DNA from: a virus | IMG/VR virus record: IMGVR_UViG_3300010389_000102 | Coordinates: 1-26,711 of that record | Reading direction: 5' to 3' (one strand) | DNA: 26,711 nt | Shown here: piece after piece, positions 6,382 to 12,521 of the stretch | Layout: each line of letters begins with the position of its first letter | Numbering within the stretch: the stretch's first letter is position 1 | Made by a program: the position numbers and the translations under genes | The notes under the pieces: model-generated | Databases searched by the model: none | Told to the model about the DNA's origin: nothing | What the model saw: only the letters and a program-made list of their open reading frames with translations

Positions 6382-6689
6382 GGCTCGTCGACTGCGACAT
6401 TCACGTCGACCGGCATCCGCACCCGTCCGCCGGAGGCACCCTGTCCGGCGCGCTTCTCGCCACACTCGACGACGCCGGACTTATCTCGATGCTCGACGAG
6501 GACGGCTGTATCGTCAAGTTCGCTGACGCGACGTTCGACGAGTTACCGGTGAAAGCGTTCACCGCGCTCGCTGATTCCGGACTGGTGCGTCCGGGTTCGT
6601 GGGTCCGGTTCGACTCCGGCGAGTTCACGTTCCGAGTCATCTTCCGAGACCGACATCTTCTCGTCCTCGATCACGAGGGCCGCAACTAA
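6378..6689 (+). CDS. Hypothetical acidic protein
   Basis: A 103-residue protein from GTG 6378 (GTGA overlap). It is acidic, with alternating helices and strands and a C-terminal strand-rich end (GSWVRFDSGEFTFRVIFRDRHLLVLDHEG). No cysteine pairs, membrane segments or known motif are visible after the first ten residues. A C-run at 6690-6696 and a new ribosome site (GGAGGA) separate it from the next gene. Confidence 0.65.
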   Translation: MRLVDCDIHVDRHPHPSAGGTLSGALLATLDDAGLISMLDEDGCIVKFADATFDELPVKAFTALADSGLVRPGSWVRFDSGEFTFRVIFRDRHLLVLDHEGRN

Positions 6690-6711
6690 CCCCCCCTACT
6701 GGAGGAACAAC

Positions 6712-6990
6712 ATGACAGTCCATTGGACTATCGAAAAGGTCGACGCGCCCGGTGGCGCGTGGATCGTCACTCGGTCCGTTACCGAGACCGAGCACGAAAC
6801 CAGCGAGACCGACGGCGTCGAGGTCACCTCGTCGTACGAGCGTCTCGTGTCACGAACGACCTCGGCGTACACCACGCTGGCGCACGCCCGACGGTCAATC
6901 GTTGACGAACTCAACCTGTCGAAGCGTGTTCGCATGACGAAACACTCCGGCACCCGTTACACGTACAAGCACACCGAACAGCCGTTCTGA
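6712..6990 (+). CDS. Hypothetical protein rich in Thr, Ser and Glu
   Basis: A 92-residue protein from ATG 6712, with GGAGGA at 6701-6706. It is strand-like and hydrophilic (WTIEKVDAPGGAWIVTRSVTETEHETSETDG), with a basic C-terminus (KHSGTRYTYKHTEQ). It has no recognised family. It is the immediate neighbour of the sigma4-like regulator, separated by 10 nt containing a second GGAGGA site. Confidence 0.7.
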   Translation: MTVHWTIEKVDAPGGAWIVTRSVTETEHETSETDGVEVTSSYERLVSRTTSAYTTLAHARRSIVDELNLSKRVRMTKHSGTRYTYKHTEQPF

Positions 6991-7000
6991 GGAGGAACGA

Positions 7001-7462
7001 ATGACCAACCGCAAGACATCGAAGCGGGCGACATCCCGCCGCACTCCGACCGTTCACGTCCCGTCGAACGCTGTCGCGATCCTTCAAGTTCTCGAACCGC
7101 AGGAGCGTCGCATCATGTCGCTCCGCTGGGGCATCGAGGGCGGACACCCACTCCACCAAACCGAGATCGCGAAGATCGTCGGCGTGAACCACTCGACGGT
7201 GTCCCGCACCGAGAAGGCTGTCCGGGAACGCATCGAGGAACTTTCCCCGTCGCAACTGAACGTGCTGGTCGAGGCTCACGAGGCACGGAAGAACATGGAC
7301 ACGATCGAGGAGTTCACCGAGCAGGTTCAGAATCTGATTCGTGAGGTTCATCACATAGAGAGTCGGCTGATGGCTGAGATCACCCGAGTCGAGAACCGAA
7401 TCAGTCCGTCTGATCCGCCTGCCGCTCCGAAGCGTGTCGGACTGTTCCGTCGGGGACGGTGA
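7001..7462 (+). CDS. Sigma-70 region-4-like transcription regulator
   Basis: A 153-residue protein from ATG 7001, with GAGGAGGA directly upstream. Residues about 28-80 read LQVLEPQERRIMSLRWG, HQTEIAKIVGVNHSTVSRTEKAVRERI, which is the layout of sigma-70 region 4: Leu-x-x-x-Glu-Arg, LRWG, then a helix-turn-helix with IAKIVGVNHSTVSR. Regions 2 and 3 are absent. The rest is a probable coiled coil (ITRVENRI and preceding heptads) and a basic tail. Stand-alone region-4-like proteins can contact RNA polymerase and -35 sequences. It is the leading candidate for controlling the shared promoter modules, an inference not shown by sequence. Confidence 0.7.
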   Translation: MTNRKTSKRATSRRTPTVHVPSNAVAILQVLEPQERRIMSLRWGIEGGHPLHQTEIAKIVGVNHSTVSRTEKAVRERIEELSPSQLNVLVEAHEARKNMDTIEEFTEQVQNLIREVHHIESRLMAEITRVENRISPSDPPAAPKRVGLFRRGR

Positions 7463-7782
7463 TGGGACGTCCCCGAACTATCGCACCGGACGGCGAGATC
7501 GCTCACGTTTCCTTCCGATTGTCCGCTGATCTCGCGGACGAACTCCGCCGAGAGGCTAAGGCCACCGGTCGGACGATGGGCGCGGTGATACGTGACCGGC
7601 TCGACCAGTCGGCACGACGGCAACGGGTCGCCGCGGGACTGCTGTCATCGGCGACATGGTACACCGGTGGCGGTAACCCGATGGTGACGCTGGACATCGT
7701 GCCTGATAGCCAGCCTGTCGGAGTGTGGGAGCGACTCCCTGCGGACGCTCGGATCGTCGTGACGGCGGAGACAAACCGATGA
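7462..7782 (+). CDS. Ribbon-helix-helix DNA-binding protein
   Basis: A 106-residue protein from ATG 7462 (TGATG overlap; an in-frame GTG at 7459 is also possible). Residues 14-48 (AHVSFRLSADLADELRREAKATGRTMGAVIRDRL) match the ribbon-helix-helix pattern of one strand and two helices, as in CopG/Arc-type regulators. The C-terminal half (TLDIVPDSQPVGVWERLPADARIVVT) is a separate strand-rich domain. It is likely a dimeric transcription regulator, and adjacency to the sigma4-like gene suggests a shared regulatory task. Confidence 0.65.
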   Translation: MGRPRTIAPDGEIAHVSFRLSADLADELRREAKATGRTMGAVIRDRLDQSARRQRVAAGLLSSATWYTGGGNPMVTLDIVPDSQPVGVWERLPADARIVVTAETNR

Positions 7783-8006
7783 CGTCCACGGCACTCAACC
7801 GGCAGGAACAACTGGTCCGCGATCTGGAACAGGCACACATCTCCCGGTCGTACGGCGCACCTGAAGCGACATACACGCTGTTCGGTGCGGCGGCGACCGA
7901 GATACGCGAACTCGTGCTCCACATCGAGCGACTGGACGAAACACTCATCGAGACCCGCGCCGAGATCAAGCGACAGGAGGGAATGATCCGTGACCTCCGA
8001 GGATGA
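7779..8006 (+). CDS. Hypothetical helical protein
   Basis: A 75-residue protein from ATG 7779 (ATGA overlap). It is almost entirely helical: NRQEQLVRDLEQ, LFGAAATEIRELVLHIERLDETLIETRAEIKRQEGMIRDL. The second half has heptads typical of a coiled coil. The AATEI segment recurs in the next protein, so the two may share an ancestor. Confidence 0.7.
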   Translation: MTSTALNRQEQLVRDLEQAHISRSYGAPEATYTLFGAAATEIRELVLHIERLDETLIETRAEIKRQEGMIRDLRG

Positions 8007-8268
8007 CATCGTGCGACGACTCCGGAATCCGGAACCGCTCGACGGCTTGTATTCGCTGTGCCGTCGGGCGGCGACGGAGATCGAAACGCTCCGGGCGCGT
8101 CGCTTGACGTTCGAGGAATGGTACGACGCCGGGATCGACAACAACTGGGTTCTGCCGTTCTGCGCTGAGCATGGCTCGGTGCCGCTCGTCTCTGAGGAGG
8201 AAGCGGACCGGATCGACGCCGGTGACGACCCGTGCCTCCCCGCGTTCAGACTGTGGAACGGCGTATGA
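7990..8268 (+). CDS. Hypothetical protein related to its upstream neighbour
   Basis: A 92-residue protein from GTG 7990, with CAGGAGG upstream and a 17-nt overlap. The N-terminus has DIVRRLRNPEPLDGLYSLCRRAATEIETLR, a pattern often seen in small phage proteins of the form D-I-V-x-R-L-R plus AA-x-E-I-x-x-L. A Trp/Glu-rich middle (FEEWYDAGIDNNW) and an acidic end follow. The function is unknown. Confidence 0.7.
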   Translation: MTSEDDIVRRLRNPEPLDGLYSLCRRAATEIETLRARRLTFEEWYDAGIDNNWVLPFCAEHGSVPLVSEEEADRIDAGDDPCLPAFRLWNGV

Positions 8269-8501
8269 CTGCCCGATCGGAACTGTCCCCACTCGACCAC
8301 CGGATGTTCGCGCTTGCGAAAGCACGCGGACAGGTGAGGGTCACTCACGGCGACCGGGTGCGTCTCGCCACCTTGATCGCGTGGAGACCGCGCGACAACC
8401 GTGGTGTCCGCACGAACAAGGCGCGTGTCGAGTTCCCGACCGGCACCCGGGCGTCGATACCGCTCGCCGAGATCGACACCGATACTGTCGTGATACCGTG
8501 A
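8265..8501 (+). CDS. Hypothetical basic protein, last gene of early operon 2
   Basis: A 78-residue protein from ATG 8265 (ATGA overlap). It is basic, with a helix (LSPLDHRMFALAKARGQ) followed by strands (VRLATLIAWRPR, ARVEFPTGTRASIPLAEIDTDTVVIP) like a small barrel. Its stop codon lies inside the stem-loop at 8486-8511, directly upstream of the tRNA-like RNA. Confidence 0.65.
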   Translation: MTARSELSPLDHRMFALAKARGQVRVTHGDRVRLATLIAWRPRDNRGVRTNKARVEFPTGTRASIPLAEIDTDTVVIP

Positions 8502-8511
8502 CATCACGACA
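8486..8511 (+). other. Perfect 9-bp inverted repeat before the tRNA-like RNA
   Basis: TGTCGTGAT (8486-8494) and ATCACGACA (8503-8511) are exact complements around an 8-nt loop. The repeat overlaps the end of the preceding gene and stops 2 nt before the tRNA-like structure. It may be a 3' boundary of the operon mRNA or a processing signal for the tRNA-like RNA. No T-run follows. Confidence 0.55.
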
Positions 8512-8513
8512 TC

Positions 8514-8590
8514 GGGGATGACATGGCGTCGACGGTCGGCTAAGGCCGAAGCGCACCGACCGGAACCGGGTTCGACTCCCGGCATCTCCA
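8514..8590 (+). ncRNA. 77-nt tmRNA-like RNA: tRNA-like domain without anticodon arm or message
   Basis: The ends form a 7-bp acceptor stem (GGGGATG 8514-8520 with CATCTCC 8583-8589) with G-U at the third pair and A 8590 as discriminator. These are the alanine identity marks of tRNA-Ala and tmRNA. A perfect T-arm is present: CCGGG, TTCGACT, CCCGG (8566-8582). The 5' part reads TGACATGGCGTCGACGG, resembling the tmRNA D-region (A at position 8, GG-x-x-TCGAC-GG). Instead of an anticodon arm, GGTCGG (8534-8539) pairs with CCGACC (8556-8561), as tmRNA helix P2 would, closed by a 16-nt loop. No tag frame or pseudoknots fit. CCA is not encoded. It could be a degenerate tRNA, but the combined features favour a minimal tmRNA-like molecule. 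Confidence 0.6.
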
Positions 8591-8842
8591 CTACTGGCGG
8601 CGGCGACGTTTCTCGTCGAACCTTTGCCGTTCGGTCATTCCGCCCCACACTCCCCAATGCTGGTGATTTGCGAGAGCGTATTCGAGACAGTCGTCGCGCA
8701 CCGGACAGCGGGCGCATATCTCTAACGCCTGTGTCGGTCGTCGACCGGACGGCGGAAAGAAGAACTCCAACGGTTCACCGCGGCACGCACCTCGTCTGAT
8801 CCACGGACCCGGCGCGGGTGGCGGGGTCGGCAGGTCATACAC
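8591..8842 (-). CDS. WhiB-family iron-sulfur transcription factor
   Basis: The protein has 83 residues from GTG 8842; a longer version from GTG 8899 (102 residues) is possible. Cys 20, 43, 46 and 52 form the C-x22-C-x2-C-x5-C ligand set for a 4Fe-4S cluster, and GVWGG (64-68) is the WhiB turn, followed by a basic DNA-contacting tail (RFDEKRRRRQ). WhiB proteins bind region 4 of the primary sigma factor, so a phage copy can redirect host transcription. TACCCT at 8851-8856 lies 8 nt before GTG 8842, which supports a leaderless start there. The gene ends against the tRNA-like RNA, transcribed in the opposite direction. Confidence 0.85.
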   Translation of the reverse strand: MYDLPTPPPAPGPWIRRGACRGEPLEFFFPPSGRRPTQALEICARCPVRDDCLEYALANHQHWGVWGGMTERQRFDEKRRRRQ

Positions 8843-8913
8843 GACGCCGCAGGGTACACGGTCCGACGGTCGCCTGCTGAAACTCGTCGCGGGTCGCACT
8901 ATGCTTCGCCGCC

Positions 8914-9543
8914 ATGTCGGAGGAAAACATCGAACACGTCCCTGTCGTCGACCTGATCGTTCACCCGGACAACCCGCGTCAAGGCGACCTCGGCGCGATC
9001 ATCACCTCGATCAAGAAGAACGGCTGGTACGGGACGGTCGTCGCGCAACGCTCGACCGGTCATGTCCTCGCCGGTAACCACCGTCTGATGGCGGCTCAAC
9101 ACCTGAAACTGGACACGGTCCCGGTGTATTGGGTCGACGTCGACGACGCGACCGCCCGCCGCATCCTGCTGGCCGACAACCGGACCGCGGAACTCGCCAC
9201 CTACGACAACGACCAACTGGTCGACCTGTTGACACGGCACGCGAACGCCGACGACCTGATCGGCACCGGCTGGGATCACGACGACGTCGAGGACCTGATT
9301 CGCCGCCTCCAATACGACGACCGTGATCTCGGCGACGTCATGGATGAATGGGTCGGGATGCCCGACTACGACCAGCCGTCACGCCGCGCCGCGTTCCGAA
9401 CCATCGTGTCGTTCGAGACCGATGCCGACGCCGACCGATTCTTCAAACTGATCGAACATCCGAAACACAAGGACCTGTGGTGGCCGGTAGACCTCCTGAA
9501 GGGCAGTACCGGGTTGGAGAAGAAATGGGTGAACGATGCCTGA
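8914..9543 (+). CDS. ParB/Srx-like nuclease-fold protein
   Basis: A 209-residue protein from ATG 8914; TATGCT at 8900-8905 lies 8 nt before it, suggesting a leaderless mRNA. The N-terminal domain shows the ParB/sulfiredoxin pattern: VVDLIVHPDNPR, then STGHVLAGNHRLMAAQ (GNHR at 54-57), then VPVYWVDVDDATARRILLADNR. The C-terminal part (FRTIVSFETDADADRFFKLI) is a second small domain. Free-standing phage ParB-like proteins are found beside terminases and in DNA-base-modification gene sets. Here the next gene is a glycosyltransferase that overlaps it by 8 nt, which favours a link to modified DNA. Confidence 0.75.
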   Translation: MSEENIEHVPVVDLIVHPDNPRQGDLGAIITSIKKNGWYGTVVAQRSTGHVLAGNHRLMAAQHLKLDTVPVYWVDVDDATARRILLADNRTAELATYDNDQLVDLLTRHANADDLIGTGWDHDDVEDLIRRLQYDDRDLGDVMDEWVGMPDYDQPSRRAAFRTIVSFETDADADRFFKLIEHPKHKDLWWPVDLLKGSTGLEKKWVNDA

Positions 9544-10492
9544 CCTGTCGGTCGCTCACCCGCGATTCCCGATCTACATTCCGTCGATCGGACGGGCCGA
9601 CAGCGGACAAACAGCACGACAACTCCGCGCGATGGGAGTCCGCTTCCGCATCATCGTCGAACAAGCCGAACACGACGACTACGCCCGCGAGTTTGGGATA
9701 CAGAACCTCCTGATCCTCGACCCTGAATATCAACGCCGCTACGAAACCTGCGACGACCTCGGAACCGAGAAACGAGTCGGAGCCGGAGCCGCCCGAAACT
9801 TCGCATGGGAACACTCGATGAGGGAAGGCTACCCGTGGCATTGGGTGATGGACGACAACATCCGATCGTTCAAGCGTCTCCACCAGAACCAGCGACGCGA
9901 AGTCACCGACGGCACCATGTTTCACGCGATGGAAACCTTCTGCCTGCGTTACACGAACGTCGCGATGGCCGGACCGAACTACGTCACGTTCGCTCAACAC
10001 CGCGAACCCCGACCACCATTCCAAGTCGGCACCCGAATCTACTCCTGTAACCTGATCCGGAACGACGTCCCATTCCGCTGGCGAGGCCGCTACAACGAGG
10101 ACACCATCCTGTCCCTCGACATGCTGACCGCCGGATGGAACACCGTCCTCTTCAACGCCTTCCTCACCGAGAAGAACGGCACCCAACTACAGAAGGGCGG
10201 CAACACCGACACCCTGTACCTCGACGGCACCTACGACAAGTCAAAGATGCTCGCCGACCTATTCCCCGACGTGACCCGGCTCGTGAAACGCTGGGACCGC
10301 TGGCACCATCACGTCGACTACAGCCAATGGCGGAAACGCCCACTCATCCGCCGCGACGACCTCGAACTCCCCGCCGACAACCCGTACGCCGGACTGAAAC
10401 TCGTCGACGCCCCACCGCGCAGTATGCGATTCCTCGACGAACAACAGATCGCCACCCTGAAACACGGACAGTCTGAACACTCTGAACGCTAG
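9536..10492 (+). CDS. TET-associated-type glycosyltransferase (GT-A fold)
   Basis: A 318-residue protein from ATG 9536, overlapping the ParB-like gene by 8 nt. Residues 12-20 (PIYIPSIGR), 38-43 (RIIVEQ), 83-89 (AGAARNF) and 102-108 (HWVMDDN) follow the pattern of phage glycosyltransferases described with TET/JBP dioxygenases (TAGT family). The DD of VMDDN would bind metal and nucleotide sugar. In the C-terminal half, RYNEDTILSLDML is a probable acceptor-site region. Known members are predicted to add sugars to hydroxymethylated bases in phage DNA. No dioxygenase or hydroxymethylase is in the window, so the acceptor is open; a protein or other glycan cannot be excluded. Confidence 0.7.
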   Translation: MPDLSVAHPRFPIYIPSIGRADSGQTARQLRAMGVRFRIIVEQAEHDDYAREFGIQNLLILDPEYQRRYETCDDLGTEKRVGAGAARNFAWEHSMREGYPWHWVMDDNIRSFKRLHQNQRREVTDGTMFHAMETFCLRYTNVAMAGPNYVTFAQHREPRPPFQVGTRIYSCNLIRNDVPFRWRGRYNEDTILSLDMLTAGWNTVLFNAFLTEKNGTQLQKGGNTDTLYLDGTYDKSKMLADLFPDVTRLVKRWDRWHHHVDYSQWRKRPLIRRDDLELPADNPYAGLKLVDAPPRSMRFLDEQQIATLKHGQSEHSER

Positions 10493-10495
10493 GGT
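10490..10495 (+). promoter_or_regulatory. Leaderless-type -10 box for the terminase genes
   Basis: TAGGGT is followed by 6 nt and ATG 10502 of the small terminase. There is no Shine-Dalgarno sequence. The same spacing class occurs before several late genes in this window. A matching -35 is not evident. Confidence 0.4.
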
Positions 10496-10501
10496 CAGAA
10501 C

Positions 10502-10978
10502 ATGGCACGAGGACAAACACCTGCGCTCACCCCCGAACAGGCCGAGCGTTACCGCGAGGTGATCCGGCTCCGCACCGCCGGACTGAAGTTCCATGAGATC
10601 GCCGAGCGTGTCGGTTACGCATCCCGTTCGGGTGCGAAGGAGGCGTACGACGCGGCGCTTCGTTGGTGGGGACGGGAGGCGGTGGATGATCTCCGCACGA
10701 TCGAAGGTGAACGTACCGAGGAACTGTGGCGGTACACGTTCGCTCGGATCATTGCGAATCCGGAGTCGACCGCGGAGTTCGTGTCGCTGGTGAACTCGGC
10801 GGTCAAGGTTTCTCAACGTCGCGCGGCGTTGTACGGGTTGGATGCCCCGCGGCAGGTGGAGATCAGCGGCGAGGACGGCGGTCCGGTCCGAACGGATGTC
10901 GGGCAGATACTGCTCGAACGGATTCGGGCGCTCGCTGTGGAGCGCGGCGTCGAGTTGCCTGAACTGCCGGAGGCCTGA
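10502..10978 (+). CDS. Probable terminase small subunit
   Basis: A 158-residue protein from ATG 10502. The N-terminal part (LTPEQAERYREVIRLRTAGLKFHEIAERVGYASRSGAKEAYDAALRWWG) is a helix-turn-helix of the type that binds pac/cos DNA in small terminases, and the remainder is helical with an oligomerisation-like middle (STAEFVSLVNSAVKVSQRRAALYGLDAP). The RRAALYGLDAP segment is frequent in actinophage small terminases. The gene is coupled to the large subunit by TGATG at 10976-10980. Confidence 0.75.
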   Translation: MARGQTPALTPEQAERYREVIRLRTAGLKFHEIAERVGYASRSGAKEAYDAALRWWGREAVDDLRTIEGERTEELWRYTFARIIANPESTAEFVSLVNSAVKVSQRRAALYGLDAPRQVEISGEDGGPVRTDVGQILLERIRALAVERGVELPELPEA

Positions 10979-12315
10979 TGTCGGGTTCGATGGCGGAGAT
11001 TCTCGCCGAGTTGGATCGGCAGGCTCCCGGGTTCTCTGCGGAGGTGATCGGGACGCTGTCGGAGGCGGAACGGTTCGAGGCGATGTTCGACTGGTCGGTG
11101 TGGCGCAGGCCGAAACAGGCGACCCCGTCGGGCGATTGGCGGGTGTGGCTGATTCTCGCCGGTCGAGGGTTCGGCAAGACCCGCACCGGAGCCGAGTTCG
11201 TCCGGGAACAGGTGAACGCGGGCCGATGCCGTCGGGTGGCGCTTGTCGGTGCGACCGCCGCCGATGTTCGCGACACGATGATCGAAGGCGAGTCAGGTCT
11301 GTTGGCGGTGTTCCCTCCCGGTCAACGTCCCCGATATGAGCCGTCGAAACGGCGCGTCACGTTTCACAACGGCGCGACCGCGTCGGCGTTCTCGGCGGAC
11401 GAACCGGACCGTCTGCGTGGACCGAACCACGATCTTGCGTGGGCTGACGAGTTGGCGGCGTGGCGTTACTCGGACGCATGGGACCAACTGATGCTCGGTC
11501 TCCGCCTCGGCGACCATCCCCGTGTCGTCGTGACCACCACCCCGCGACCGACCGACCTGATTCGCAGGCTGGCCCGCTCCGAGGACGGCACCGTTCACGT
11601 CACCACCGGCTCGACGTATGAGAACTCGGCGAACCTCGCACCGGACTTCATCGCGGAGATGCGTCGCCGCTATGAAGGGACACGGCTCGGACGACAGGAG
11701 TTGGAGGCCCAGATTCTCGACGACGTCGAAGGTGCGTTGTGGGATCGGGCGGTGATCGACGAGACCCGTGTCACCGACACTCCGGCGCTCCGCCGGATCG
11801 TCGTCGCGATCGACCCCGCGGTCACCTCCGGCGAGAAGTCCGACGAGACCGGCATCGTTGTCGCTGGCGTCGGCACGAACGGCGAGGCATACATCCTCGA
11901 CGACCGCACGATGCGCGCCTCACCGAACGACTGGGCGGCGGCATCCGTCGCCGCATACCACCGGCACAACGCCGACATGATCGTCGCCGAGGCGAATCAA
12001 GGCGGAGATCTCGTCGAGAACGTCCTGAAAGCGGTCGACCCACGTGTCCCGGTCCATCTGGTGCGGGCGTCCCGCGGGAAACGAACCCGCGCGGAACCAG
12101 TCGCCGCGCTGTATGAACAGCGGCGCGCCCATCACGTCGGGTTCTTCCCGGAGTTAGAGGACCAGTTGTGTTCGTGGGTGCCGGACGTCGGCACCTCACC
12201 TGACCGTCTAGACGCCCTAGTTTGGGCGCTAACAGACCTGATCGTGGATCGCGCACGGTCGGCGCCGGTCGTCGTTCCGGCGTCCTTAGAACAGGTTTCA
12301 CCGTGGCGTATCTGA
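10978..12315 (+). CDS. terL: Terminase large subunit
   Basis: A 445-residue protein from ATG 10978. The ATPase domain has Walker A AGRGFGKT (residues 61-68) and Walker B LAWADE (153-158), then a coupling motif in VVVTTTPRP (183-191). The nuclease domain starts at AIDPAVTSGEKSDETG (D279), continues with IVAEANQGGD (E338) and ends with DRLDALVWALTDL (D409, D412), which gives the three acidic metal ligands. The length is normal for the family. It cuts concatemeric DNA and drives it into the prohead. It ends 5 bp from a convergent minus-strand cassette. Confidence 0.95.
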   Translation: MSGSMAEILAELDRQAPGFSAEVIGTLSEAERFEAMFDWSVWRRPKQATPSGDWRVWLILAGRGFGKTRTGAEFVREQVNAGRCRRVALVGATAADVRDTMIEGESGLLAVFPPGQRPRYEPSKRRVTFHNGATASAFSADEPDRLRGPNHDLAWADELAAWRYSDAWDQLMLGLRLGDHPRVVVTTTPRPTDLIRRLARSEDGTVHVTTGSTYENSANLAPDFIAEMRRRYEGTRLGRQELEAQILDDVEGALWDRAVIDETRVTDTPALRRIVVAIDPAVTSGEKSDETGIVVAGVGTNGEAYILDDRTMRASPNDWAAASVAAYHRHNADMIVAEANQGGDLVENVLKAVDPRVPVHLVRASRGKRTRAEPVAALYEQRRAHHVGFFPELEDQLCSWVPDVGTSPDRLDALVWALTDLIVDRARSAPVVVPASLEQVSPWRI

Positions 12316-12320
12316 CCGGT

Positions 12321-12521
12321 TCACGTCACGTCAAGTTCACGGTGTTTCGGGACCCGCACCGAGACGGCGGTCCCGTCGAGGTCGTCGTCGCCGGTCAGCG
12401 TCGCCCAACCGTCCCGAGTTGACACAACGTCACGCACGACCACCGGGCGGAGTGTGTCAGCGTCCCCGGTGGACAGCATCACGCAGTCCCCGGGGAGCAC
12501 CATCATCGCCTCGACTCTCAC
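12321..12521 (-). CDS. Small beta-barrel-like hypothetical protein
   Basis: A 66-residue protein from GTG 12521, overlapping the upstream gene as GTGA. The sequence is strand-rich (MMVLPGDCVMLSTGD, RPVVVRDVVSTRDGWATLTGDDDLDGTAVSVRVP), consistent with a small SH3- or OB-like barrel. It is the second gene of a minus-strand cassette lying between terminase and portal. The function is unknown. Confidence 0.65.
   Translation of the reverse strand: MRVEAMMVLPGDCVMLSTGDADTLRPVVVRDVVSTRDGWATLTGDDDLDGTAVSVRVPKHRELDVT

Noticed and set aside
8514-8590. Phage attachment site in a host tmRNA or tRNA gene
   Set aside because: Attachment sites normally copy only the 3' part of the host gene. Here the 5' acceptor strand and D-region are also present and pair with the 3' part, and no integrase gene is seen. 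It remains a fallback explanation.
8514-8590. Ordinary tRNA with an anticodon
   Set aside because: No 5-bp stem with a 7-nt loop fits between the D-region and the T-arm. The best pairing (GGTCGG with CCGACC) leaves a 16-nt loop, and GGCTAAGGCC gives only a short 4-nt-loop hairpin.
7503-8717. Minus-strand open frame of about 400 codons over the end of early operon 2
   Set aside because: It runs through the tRNA-like RNA and the WhiB 3' end in another frame and is Arg/Ser-rich without motifs.
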